From positions 186,001 through 250,000 of the forward strand of contig NZ_KK211081.1 of the NCBI RefSeq assembly GCF_000620145.1: a DNA stretch of 64,000 nt, given 5' to 3'. Made by a program: the position numbers and the translations under genes. Every line of letters starts with the position of its first letter. The first letter of the stretch is position 1. The stretch comes from Deefgea rivuli DSM 18356. GTDB lineage: Bacteria; Pseudomonadota; Gammaproteobacteria; Burkholderiales; Chitinibacteraceae. Below, piece by piece: positions 8,898 to 19,020 of the stretch. The notes beneath the pieces were generated by a model. That model was not told where the DNA came from. It was given only the letters and a program-made list of their open reading frames with translations, and ran no database searches.

Positions 8898-9542
8898 TTA
8901 AAATTCAAACACCGCAACCGATTGCTGCAAGCGTGGCAGATTGTACTCAAATACTTTGGTGCTACTAAAATTGTCTTGAGCATTACGTTTTAGCAACGTG
9001 GCGCTCATGATCGGCTCTTCACCCACAATCACAATAAAACGCCCGCCAATCGCCAATTGCGTTTGCAATTGCGCAGGTACTTCGGCGAACGACGCTGTTG
9101 CGATAATCGCATCAAATGGCCCGTTTGCGTGAGCGGCCAAAGCATCACCCACCTCAACGCGCGCGTTTTTGATGCCGGCGGCTTTCAATTGCGCATTAGT
9201 GAACTCGGCTTGTGCCGCATCGCTTTCAATCGACACCACTTGCGCACAGAGACCTGCCGCCAATGCCACCAAATACGCAGCACCTGCGCCAACGACCAAG
9301 AGTTTATCCGTCGGTTTCAAATCAACTTCTTGCAAGAACCGTGCTTCGACTTTAGGTGCGAGCATCAAGTTCCCGTTACCGAGTGGCAACTCCACATCGA
9401 CAAAGGCCAACTCTTTTTTGTCCTGTGGCACGAAGTCTTCGCGGCGGGTTTTTAGGACTCGATCAAGGATCACTGGATTTAACACATTCCACGGGCGAAT
9501 CTGTTGTTCAACTAAAAGATAGCGTGCGTTTTCCCAATCCAT
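8898..9542 (-). CDS. Protein-L-isoaspartate O-methyltransferase family protein
   Basis: 214-residue cytoplasmic SAM-dependent methyltransferase of the PCMT family, which methylates isoaspartyl residues in damaged proteins. The N-terminal YLLVEQQIRPWNV and REDFVP segments are typical of the family. The Rossmann core follows (LLVVGAGAAYLVALAA, then VVSIESD and FDAIIATASF). The usual glycine-rich SAM motif GxGSGY is replaced by GAGAAY, and the residues after it differ from well-studied Pcm, so activity on isoaspartate is not certain. It is transcribed away from the thiC riboswitch and has its own terminator downstream. It could be a paralogue with another substrate. Confidence 0.78.
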   Translation of the reverse strand: MDWENARYLLVEQQIRPWNVLNPVILDRVLKTRREDFVPQDKKELAFVDVELPLGNGNLMLAPKVEARFLQEVDLKPTDKLLVVGAGAAYLVALAAGLCAQVVSIESDAAQAEFTNAQLKAAGIKNARVEVGDALAAHANGPFDAIIATASFAEVPAQLQTQLAIGGRFIVIVGEEPIMSATLLKRNAQDNFSSTKVFEYNLPRLQQSVAVFEF

Positions 9543-9638
9543 GTTTGCTTTACCTCAAGACAAGCCGACTACGGCTATTGGTTATTCGAATTTATCTTGC
9601 AATTATCCCACAACTCTTTTAGTTTCACATTCATGAAT

Positions 9639-11816
<2,178 letters not shown>

Positions 11817-11851
11817 TACTGGCTAATGGCTAGACAGATATACCCATAGAA

Positions 11852-11890
11852 AAAACGCAGCCCCAAGTGATTGGGTGCTGCGTTTTTTTA
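11852..11890. terminator. Bidirectional terminator between thiC and the convergent outer-membrane gene
   Basis: A long stem pairs ACGCAGC and CCCAA with TTGGG and GCTGCGT around the loop GTGA. It is flanked by a run of As on the left and seven Ts on the right, so it can serve both thiC and the convergent gene ending at 11920. Confidence 0.88.
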
Positions 11891-11919
11891 TTACTCATAA
11901 GAAAACAGAAATCGAAACC

Positions 11920-12816
11920 TCACCAAACGTGTGACAGCACTAACGAAATTTCTTTTGTTTCACTCGAACCTTCAGCCGTGCTGATCGGCCACTCGCCCAC
12001 CACGCGCAGGCTATTGCGCCCTGGTAAACGGAAATTAACTGCCGCACCCGCAGTCCAATTATTCATGCCATCGTTATCCGAACGCACGCCACGCGTCACC
12101 GCGCCGCCGTATTGATATTCCAAAGTCGCCGCCAGCCATGCTTCAGGGATAAAGCTATAGCTCGCCATCGCCTTCATGCTGTAACTATTGTCTTGTTGAA
12201 ACGTCCCGGTTCGATAATCGGTATTATCCGAAAACCAATTCATACTGGCGACACCTTCAAGCACCCACTGCTGCTGCGTCCACCCGAGCTGGCACGACGG
12301 AATCACCATCCAGCGATTACTCGTCAAATTCACCGATTGATTTTTCACATACGACGCCGTAGGCACGGCGACTTGCACAGTGCAAGCACTACTCAAACCA
12401 TTCCGGTCATATTCTTTGAGCGCATCCCGACTGAGCGCCGGCACACGGTAGACGCCAATTCCCAAGCCGATCATCACATCGCCAACCCCATCATCTTGTG
12501 CCGATGGACGGCGGCTATTTTCAAACGACTGCTCCACATTCACATACGGCAGCTGCACTGCGGCGTAGGCCAAACGGCCATCCAGCGCAAAATATTGCGC
12601 ATGGCGAATGCTATAGCTTTGTTTATCGATAATTTCGACTTCGCGCGGGCCGCGCGGCGACTCGATATGCTGCTGGCGAAAGCGCAGCGACGTGCGGCTG
12701 GTATCGTCAGCAACCACACCAAACTGGCGAGGATCACTCGCACCAGCGGGCGCAATTAAAACCACCAAACTCAGCAGCAAACCCAAGCCAGTTCGCACCA
12801 TTTTTAATCCATTCAT
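11920..12816 (-). CDS. Outer-membrane beta-barrel protein, transporter-like (MetA/phenol type)
   Basis: Exported protein of 298 residues from the ATG at 12816. Other starts are possible at 12822 and 12801, and the longer frame would need a TTG. It has a signal peptide (TGLGLLLSLVVLIAPAGA) and a body of alternating amphipathic strands ending in SLVLSHVW, with a C-terminal aromatic residue as in outer-membrane barrels. Phrases such as YAAVQLPYVN, GVGDVMIGLGIGVYR and VVGEWPIS resemble the transporter family first seen in meta-pathway phenol degradation loci, but this is a weak match and no substrate can be inferred. It is a single gene convergent to thiC and shares its terminator. Confidence 0.6.
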   Translation of the reverse strand: MNGLKMVRTGLGLLLSLVVLIAPAGASDPRQFGVVADDTSRTSLRFRQQHIESPRGPREVEIIDKQSYSIRHAQYFALDGRLAYAAVQLPYVNVEQSFENSRRPSAQDDGVGDVMIGLGIGVYRVPALSRDALKEYDRNGLSSACTVQVAVPTASYVKNQSVNLTSNRWMVIPSCQLGWTQQQWVLEGVASMNWFSDNTDYRTGTFQQDNSYSMKAMASYSFIPEAWLAATLEYQYGGAVTRGVRSDNDGMNNWTAGAAVNFRLPGRNSLRVVGEWPISTAEGSSETKEISLVLSHVW

Positions 12817-13129
12817 CCGCATGCAAAATCCAATTAAACCAGCCAAAATCCATCAGGATCAGGACTTTACCTTATTTACATGACAAAACAAGCCAGAAAC
12901 ACAGATTCAAACGCTTGATTGAGCAAGGACAACAACACCGCACCGCAGCATAGAGCGTCGCGACGCAAGTCGGCCGCATCACGGCATTAAATAAAATCGC
13001 CGCATCTGCAAACCACATTACGCGGGTTTAGACCCACTTCAAGTGAAAAATAAACGCGCCATTTCCACCGCTAAGCCATTGAATACTTTATACTTCCGCC
13101 CCTTCGAACACCTGTTTTTGGATCGCCCC
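12817..13129. other. Divergent intergenic region, nothing definite
   Basis: This stretch separates the divergent outer-membrane gene and rlhA and must hold their promoters. I see no consensus promoter, repeat or RNA fold. An in-frame upstream extension of rlhA starting at 13043 is open but lacks similarity to the family and a ribosome site. Confidence 0.4.
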
Positions 13130-15121
13130 ATGCTTTTGCCGCATCAACTCGAATTACTCGCTCCCGCTAAAACCGCCGAAATCGCCCGCGAAGCGATCCT
13201 GCACGGTGCTGATGCGGTGTATATCGGCGGGCCGAGCTTTGGCGCGCGGCATAATGCCAGCAATCCAATCGAAGACATCGCGAGCTTGGTGCAGTTCGCG
13301 CATCGCTATCATTCGCGCGTCTTCGTGACGCTCAATACCATTTTGCATGACAACGAGCTTGAACCCGCGCGCCAGCAGATTATTCAGCTCTACGAAGCAG
13401 GCGTCGATGCGCTCATCGTGCAAGACATGGGCGTATTGAAACTCGATATTCCGCCGATTCAGCTGCATGCCAGCACGCAATGCGATATTCGCAACCCCGA
13501 AAAAGCCAAATTTTTATCCGACGCCGGTTTCTCGCAAATCGTGCTGGCACGTGAATTGGGCTTGAAGCAAATTCGTGAAATCAGCGCCGCAGTCGATGAC
13601 ACGGCGACGATTGAATATTTTATCCACGGCGCGCTGTGCGTGGCGTTTTCAGGCCAATGCAATATCAGCCACGCGGCAACCAATCGCAGCGCCAATCGCG
13701 GCGATTGCTCGCAAGCTTGCCGTTTGCCGTACACGCTGACCGATCATAAAGGCCAAGTCGTTGCGTTCGACAAGCATTTGCTATCGATGAAAGACAACGA
13801 TCAAACCGATAATCTGGCGCTGCTGGTCGATGCCGGCGTGCGCTCCTTCAAAATTGAAGGTCGCTATAAAGACGCGCAATACGTCAAAAATATCACCGCG
13901 CATTACCGCCGCCATCTGGATGAAATTCTCGAACAACGCCCCGACCTCGCACCCGCATCGAGTGGCCGTAGCGAGATTTTCTTTACGCCGAATGTCGATA
14001 AAACCTTCCATCGCGGCCACACCGATTATTTCGCGACGGAACGCAAAACCGACATCGGCGCGTTTGATTCGCCGAAATACGTCGGCCTGCCAGTGGGTAC
14101 GATTACCCGCGTCACAGACAAATTCTTTGAAATTCAAATCATCGATCCAGCCGAACCGCTCTCAAACGGTGATGGTCTGAACTACATGAAAAAACGCGAA
14201 GTCGTCGGCGTACAAGCCAATACGGTCGAAACCATAGATAAAGCGGCTGGCGTATTCCGCGTTTTCCCGAATGAGGCGATGAGCGAGCTGGCTGGACTTA
14301 AGGCCGGTATTGGCATGAACCGTAATCGGGATCATGCTTGGGAGCAGATACTTAATAAAAAATCAGCTGAACGCAAAATTGGCGTTTGGTTGAATCTGGC
14401 AGAAACGAGCAATGGTTTAGCTTTGACCATCACCGATGCCGACGGCTGTACGGTGACGGTGGACGCGACTATGGCGCTAGAAATCTCTCAGAATGCGGAC
14501 AAAGCATGGAGCGGCCTGATTGGTGGTTTGGGCAAACTCGGCAATACGATGTTTTACGCCGAAGACGTTTCGCTCAATCTCAGCCAGCCATGGCATGTTG
14601 CCGCCTCTACGATTAACGCACTGCGCCGCGAAGCGATTGAGCAGCTCGAAATCGCGCGCGTTGCCGCATGGCCAAAACAAGAACGCAAAACGCCGGTTGA
14701 ACCGCCAGCAATCTATCCCGATGAAACGCTGTCTTTCTTAGGTAACGTCTACAACAAAAAAGCCCGTGAATTTTATACGCAGCACGGCGTGAAATTGATT
14801 GCTGCGGCGTACGAAGCACATGAAGAAGCGGGCGAAGTGCCGCTGATGATTACCAAGCATTGCCTGCGTTTTTCGTTTGAACTCTGCCCGAAACAGGCCA
14901 AAGGTGTGATCGGCGTGAAAGGCCAAATCAAGGCCGAACCGATGACTTTATCGAACGATAAAGAAAGCTACACGCTCAAATTCGATTGCAAACCGTGCGA
15001 AATGCACGTGATGGGCAAAATGAAACCGCACATTTTAAAATCCGCCCCGCCATCGATCATTCCGCTGCAAACGATTACCTTCCACAAAGCCAAACCTGAG
15101 CCGGAAGGCTATAGCCATTAA
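13130..15121 (+). CDS. rlhA: 23S rRNA C2501 hydroxylation protein RlhA (peptidase U32 family)
   Basis: 663-residue U32-family protein matching E. coli RlhA (YdcP) along its length. RlhA is needed for 5-hydroxycytidine at position 2501 of 23S rRNA. Conserved stretches include REAILHGADAVYIGGPSFGA, FVTLNTILHD, LHASTQCDIRN, the signature FIHGALCVAFSGQC...SQACR and the C-terminal domain with MITKHCLRFSFELCPKQ and FDCKPCEMHV, whose cysteines could bind a metal or cluster. The start at 13130 was chosen because GGA lies seven bases upstream and E. coli RlhA begins at the matching point. A palindromic repeat follows the stop. Confidence 0.9.
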   Translation: MLLPHQLELLAPAKTAEIAREAILHGADAVYIGGPSFGARHNASNPIEDIASLVQFAHRYHSRVFVTLNTILHDNELEPARQQIIQLYEAGVDALIVQDMGVLKLDIPPIQLHASTQCDIRNPEKAKFLSDAGFSQIVLARELGLKQIREISAAVDDTATIEYFIHGALCVAFSGQCNISHAATNRSANRGDCSQACRLPYTLTDHKGQVVAFDKHLLSMKDNDQTDNLALLVDAGVRSFKIEGRYKDAQYVKNITAHYRRHLDEILEQRPDLAPASSGRSEIFFTPNVDKTFHRGHTDYFATERKTDIGAFDSPKYVGLPVGTITRVTDKFFEIQIIDPAEPLSNGDGLNYMKKREVVGVQANTVETIDKAAGVFRVFPNEAMSELAGLKAGIGMNRNRDHAWEQILNKKSAERKIGVWLNLAETSNGLALTITDADGCTVTVDATMALEISQNADKAWSGLIGGLGKLGNTMFYAEDVSLNLSQPWHVAASTINALRREAIEQLEIARVAAWPKQERKTPVEPPAIYPDETLSFLGNVYNKKAREFYTQHGVKLIAAAYEAHEEAGEVPLMITKHCLRFSFELCPKQAKGVIGVKGQIKAEPMTLSNDKESYTLKFDCKPCEMHVMGKMKPHILKSAPPSIIPLQTITFHKAKPEPEGYSH

Positions 15122-15137
15122 AAACTAAAAGAAAATA

Positions 15138-15227
15138 GTCCACGAAAAACACGAAAGGCACGAAAGAAAAACTAAACGACAATTCAATTTTTTGCTTTTG
15201 TTCGTGTTTTTCGTGCCTTTCGTGGAC
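15138..15227. repeat. Family 1 palindromic repeat, copy A (CACGAAA units)
   Basis: The left arm begins GTCCACGAAA and continues with CACGAAA units. The right arm ends TTTCGTGGAC. Arms of about 27 bases pair with four mismatches around a loop of about 35 bases. Related copies lie at 28087, 28518 and 29706. Confidence 0.85.
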
Positions 15228-15248
15228 GACGGTTTTGACCCGGCTTAA

Positions 15249-15572
15249 TTAATTCATCGATAGCTGCGTTTCGCGCCATGGTGGTAGCGGATATTCCTGC
15301 AGCAAGCAGCGTACGATTTCAATCGCGTCCGACTCACCAACCAAAGAAGCTGGCGAAACACCATTTAGTGCGATGTGCGGGCACGTCAACCATTGAACGA
15401 CCGTGGGCAAATCACCCAACTTTTGCTCGGCCATATCCAATACGCTCAGCCACGGCAACAACACTTGCGGCTCAAATTGCACCACCGCCATTAAATCAGC
15501 CAGCAAATCAGGTTGGCTGGCAAGTTCGCGCTCCAGCAAATCTAAAAACTGTTTTACTCGCGTCAAATCCAT
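15249..15572 (-). CDS. Small protein of unknown function
   Basis: 107-residue, Leu-rich, acidic cytoplasmic protein; I do not recognise a named family. The N-terminal half is helical (VKQFLDLLERELASQPDLLADLM). The C-terminal part NGVSPASLVGESDAIEIVRCLL has a faint likeness to the toxin-binding tail of Xre/MbcA/ParS-type antitoxins, but there is no partner toxin gene beside it. GGA lies about eight bases before the ATG. It lies 65 bases upstream of nothing on its own strand except the repeat at 15138, and is followed upstream by the rhodanese gene, also on the minus strand, 64 bases away, so the two may share a transcript. Confidence 0.55.
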   Translation of the reverse strand: MDLTRVKQFLDLLERELASQPDLLADLMAVVQFEPQVLLPWLSVLDMAEQKLGDLPTVVQWLTCPHIALNGVSPASLVGESDAIEIVRCLLQEYPLPPWRETQLSMN

Positions 15573-15636
15573 TATTTATTCCATTAGGTATAGAGATATA
15601 GCCTTTAAACTTAAAGGCGTACATTAAAATACCTGC

Positions 15637-15960
15637 CTAATATCTCGCCATACTGGGCTCAACCTGATCCGCCCACGCCGCAACGCCGCCGTCTAGGTTA
15701 ATCAGATGTTCAAAGCCTTGCCGTTCCAAAAATCCCGCCACTTGATAGCTGCGCACGCCGTGATGGCAAATCACCACGTAGGTCGCATCTGGGTCTAAAC
15801 GCGTTTGTTCGCTCGGAATATGATTCATCGGAATGTTTTGGCTACCCGCAATCTGGCACAACGCGACTTCCCACGGCTCACGCACGTCGAGTAAAAGCGG
15901 CGCGGCGCGGCTGCTGTCTTGCAGCCAAGTATTCAAATCGCTTGGACTAATGTGCTGCAT
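15637..15960 (-). CDS. Single-domain rhodanese (sulfurtransferase)
   Basis: 107-residue cytoplasmic rhodanese-like protein, similar in size to GlpE. These enzymes carry a persulfide on the active-site Cys and move sulfur to thiol or cyanide acceptors. The sequence shows LLLDVREPWEVALC, then the active-site loop CHHGVRS with the catalytic Cys near residue 65, and the closing LDGGVAAWAD. There is no signal peptide. It may be co-transcribed with the small unknown gene downstream. The physiological acceptor cannot be read from the sequence. Confidence 0.88.
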   Translation of the reverse strand: MQHISPSDLNTWLQDSSRAAPLLLDVREPWEVALCQIAGSQNIPMNHIPSEQTRLDPDATYVVICHHGVRSYQVAGFLERQGFEHLINLDGGVAAWADQVEPSMARY

Positions 15961-16162
15961 GCGCTTCCCTTTTAAAATAATTGACCTGCGAAATACATAG
16001 CCCGACTATGCCTCGCGGGCGTTCAACTTAATGCAGTTTGCATGCCAACGCAATCCCTATTCACCGCAACACACTGTTGCTCAGCAAGGCACAATCCCAA
16101 GGCCGCAAAAATGACTGAATTCAAGTAAGATTGCTCATACTTAACACCCAAGGCAATGTCTC

Positions 16163-16633
16163 ATGACTTACTTTTATAGCGCTTTAGCCTTATTTATCGG
16201 CCTGATCGTGCCACTGCAAGCGGCGATTAATAATCAACTCAAAACCGTGATCGGGCAAAGCACTTTGCTGGCGGCGCTGGTGTCATTCTCTGTCGGCACG
16301 ATTGCGCTGCTGTGCATCAGTATTGCAACGGGGCAAAAGCTCAGCGCGCTCGGCAACCTGCCCAAGGCCGAAGCGTGGATGCTGATAGGCGGCTTGCTCG
16401 GCGCGGTGTTTGTCTTCGGCACGACCTTAGTCGCCCCTAAACTCGGCGCGGCGACGATGCTGTCCTTGATTATTACAGGGCAAATTATTGCGTCGATGCT
16501 GTTTGATCGATTTGGCTGGTTTGCGATGCCACTGAAAGACATCAGCTGGCCGCGATTATTGGGTGCTGCTTTGGTGATTATCGGTGTGCTCTTAGTGAAC
16601 TTTGGCAACGACTGGACTACGGGTAAACCCTAA
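16163..16633 (+). CDS. YdcZ/DUF606-type small membrane transporter
   Basis: 156-residue inner-membrane protein with five hydrophobic segments (about residues 3-21, 34-56, 70-90, 94-112, 130-148). It matches the DMT-related YdcZ (DUF606) family through the N-terminal GLIVPLQAAINNQL and the glycine-rich helices. Members are half-size transporters of unknown substrate that probably pair or dimerise. It stands alone on the plus strand. Confidence 0.8.
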   Translation: MTYFYSALALFIGLIVPLQAAINNQLKTVIGQSTLLAALVSFSVGTIALLCISIATGQKLSALGNLPKAEAWMLIGGLLGAVFVFGTTLVAPKLGAATMLSLIITGQIIASMLFDRFGWFAMPLKDISWPRLLGAALVIIGVLLVNFGNDWTTGKP

Positions 16634-16698
16634 TAAAAACGCATCAACGTATTAGAATAAACCGATATAAACCAAGTATTTAGCAGCGAAATCAGCAA

Positions 16699-16816
16699 CT
16701 AACTTTTGCAGAACAAACACCTAACTTTTCAGCATTGAAAGAATAATGTTTTTAGTCAATTAATTATTAAAAATGTGATCTAGCTGCTAGTCAATTCTCC
16801 CCCTCACTATTAGTAT
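16699..16816 (+). promoter_or_regulatory. Direct repeats and possible promoter upstream of the chitinase
   Basis: CTAACTTTT occurs at 16699-16707 and 16721-16729. TAGTCAATT occurs at 16753-16761 and 16788-16796. A weak promoter-like pair TAGTCA (16788-16793) and TAGTAT (16811-16816) with a 17-base spacer overlaps the last repeat. The repeats could be regulator sites. Confidence 0.35.
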
Positions 16817-16913
16817 GCTCTTTGCTTACATGCGGAATTCGTCGTAGAGCAAACTCATAACAGCACCAGCCGGCCAAACCGATCTAGGTGCAATAAATAG
16901 GATGGAGACTTTG

Positions 16914-18905
16914 ATGTCACAGATGAATCGTTGGATGCTGGCGGCTATTCCTGCTGCGATCTGCTCAATACAGGTCATGGCTGCAACTGCTTGGAATAGC
17001 GTAACTGTTTACAATGGCGGCGAAATCGTCACCTATGCTGGCAAAAATTACAAAGCCAAATGGTGGACGCAAAACAATATTCCGGGTGCAGAGCAATGGG
17101 GCCCGTGGGAGCTACAAAGCAGCGGCGTTGCAACGCCAGCCCCAACAGTAATACCAACAGTTGCACCGACAGCGGCGCCGACTACAGCGCCAACGGCTAA
17201 ACCTGTCGTAACAGCGACACCAATGGCAACGCCAGCGACCACAACACCACCCGCCGCAGGTAGTTGCGTAAGCACATGGAATAGCGCTACCGCATATCAA
17301 GGCGGCCAACGTGTGGTTTACAACAACAATACTTATGAAGCCAAATGGTGGGTGCAAGGCACTGCACCTTCAGCCAGTGATCTTTGGGGTCCGTGGAAAG
17401 ATGTTGGCGTTTGCAGCAGCGGCGGTGCTCAGCCCACCGCAGTACCAAGCACCGCGCCAACTGCAACACCAAAACCAACAGCCAGTCCAGTCGTTACCGT
17501 CGCACCAACAGCAACGGCAAAACCGACAGCAACACCAACAGTTGCACCGACTACAGCGCCAACAGCCACCCCAAGCGCAATCCCAACGGCCACACCAGCT
17601 GCTACGGCAACGCCAATCACAGCGGCCTACAAACCGCAAATCACTTATGTCGCCGCGCCTGCTGGTTACCCAAGCGATGCGCAATTCACGGCTGCCGAGC
17701 AAGCGCTGTATAGCCAAGCCGGATCTGACGCCAAAACCATCGACCGAATTCGTGATGCTTTGCAAGTGCGTGCCGATTCAATCGTTAATGCCGTTGCGCC
17801 AGGCGCAGCAGGCAATCCAGACAACGTGAAACGCGTTGAACGTGTACTCAGCCAAACGAAGTTTGATTACTTCTTCCCTGTGCGCAATGTGAAATACACC
17901 TACGACAATTTACTCAAAGGCGTGGCGAAATTCCCAGCGTATTGCGCGACCTACACTGATGGCCGTGATTCAGATTTGATTTGTAAAAAATTGCTCGCCA
18001 CCTCGTTTGCGCACTTTGCACAAGAAACTGGCGCGAACTGGCCGTCACTGACACCCGCCGTAGCGCGTGGCTATGCCGAGCAAAACAATGCCGTGTTGGC
18101 CACACTCGATCAATCCACAGCGATCCCAACTTTCCGTCAAGGTCTGTGGTTCTTGCGTGAGCAAGGCATGCAAGAAGGTAATGGTGTCGGTGGCTACCAA
18201 GATTGCTTTAGCGGTGCTGGCAGCTCGATTTTCTCGATCTTCTATCCTTGCGGCAAAAATGCCCAAGGCCAGTACCTCAGCTATTTTGGTCGCGGCTCAA
18301 AACAATTGTCGTGGAACTACAATTACGGCCCATTTAGCAAATCGCTGTATGGTGACGTGAATGTCTTGCTCGACAAGCCTGAATTGGTGGCGGATACATC
18401 GCTTAATTTTGCTTCAGCGATTTGGTTTGCCGTGTATCCACAATCGCCAAAACCACCGATGACTTGGGTAGTAGATGGCACTTGGATTCCGAATCAAGTG
18501 GATACTGCTAATGGCATGAAACCAGGCTTTGGCGCGACAACTTACATCATTAACGGCGGTATCGAATGCGGTAAAGGTTCAGAAGCTTCGCAATCGCTGA
18601 ACCGTATCGCGGCCTACAAAGAGTTCACCAAAGAGCTCGGCATCGATATCACGGGCGAGCAACTCACGTGCGGCAGCTCAAAAGGCTTTACCGATGGCTC
18701 GGCAGCGGCAACGAAAACCTACTTGGATAAAGGCTGGACTTACAACGCCAACAATCCAGGCGGCGTATCGTGGTCTTGCCAATTGGCGACGTATCAAACG
18801 CCATTTAGCCTTGCCAACCCGGGCGATTACAAAGCCTGCGTGGATTATTTCTTCCGTGGCCAAGTGAAATTCAATGGTCAGGTCGTAATCGACAACGCCA
18901 AGTAA
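16914..18905 (+). CDS. Secreted GH19 chitinase with two chitin-binding modules
   Basis: 663-residue secreted endochitinase. The ATG at 16914 has GGAG six bases upstream; an ATG four codons earlier lacks a site. A signal peptide ends near residue 23 (SIQVMA). Two CBM5/12-type modules lie at about residues 26-70 and 121-165, each with WNS.T.Y.GG and AKWW...WGPW. Two Thr/Pro/Ala linkers separate the modules and the catalytic domain. The GH19 domain fills about residues 255-663, with FAHFAQETG (candidate catalytic Glu near 371), YFGRGSKQLSWNYNYGPF and TYIINGGIECG. It hydrolyses chitin outside the cell. It is a monocistronic gene with a strong terminator. Confidence 0.95.
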   Translation: MSQMNRWMLAAIPAAICSIQVMAATAWNSVTVYNGGEIVTYAGKNYKAKWWTQNNIPGAEQWGPWELQSSGVATPAPTVIPTVAPTAAPTTAPTAKPVVTATPMATPATTTPPAAGSCVSTWNSATAYQGGQRVVYNNNTYEAKWWVQGTAPSASDLWGPWKDVGVCSSGGAQPTAVPSTAPTATPKPTASPVVTVAPTATAKPTATPTVAPTTAPTATPSAIPTATPAATATPITAAYKPQITYVAAPAGYPSDAQFTAAEQALYSQAGSDAKTIDRIRDALQVRADSIVNAVAPGAAGNPDNVKRVERVLSQTKFDYFFPVRNVKYTYDNLLKGVAKFPAYCATYTDGRDSDLICKKLLATSFAHFAQETGANWPSLTPAVARGYAEQNNAVLATLDQSTAIPTFRQGLWFLREQGMQEGNGVGGYQDCFSGAGSSIFSIFYPCGKNAQGQYLSYFGRGSKQLSWNYNYGPFSKSLYGDVNVLLDKPELVADTSLNFASAIWFAVYPQSPKPPMTWVVDGTWIPNQVDTANGMKPGFGATTYIINGGIECGKGSEASQSLNRIAAYKEFTKELGIDITGEQLTCGSSKGFTDGSAAATKTYLDKGWTYNANNPGGVSWSCQLATYQTPFSLANPGDYKACVDYFFRGQVKFNGQVVIDNAK

Positions 18906-18914
18906 TCCCAAGCT

Positions 18915-18957
18915 ATAAAAAAACGCCGTCCCTTCTAAAAAAGGAACGGCGTTTTTT
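18915..18957. terminator. Bidirectional terminator after the chitinase
   Basis: Stem AACGCCGTcCCTT pairs with AAGGaACGGCGTT around a short A-rich loop. Seven As precede it and six Ts follow it, so it can also end the convergent kinase gene. Confidence 0.88.
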
Positions 18958-19020
18958 GTAGCTAAAAAATTAAATGTAAATAGGTATAGCCATCTAGTCC
19001 TTATTTATAAATGGCTATAT

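Noticed and set aside
13043-13129. 29-codon N-terminal extension of rlhA
   Set aside because: The E. coli homologue starts at the point matching 13130, and the extension has no ribosome site.
15988-16019. Hairpin CCTGCGA...TCGCGGG upstream of the rhodanese gene as a third repeat family
   Set aside because: Only one clear copy is visible in the window, so it cannot be called a repeat.
17048-17765. Several open frames opposite or out of phase with the chitinase linkers
   Set aside because: They arise from the repetitive Thr/Pro/Ala linker codons and encode monotonous Cys/Trp- or Val/Gly-rich strings.
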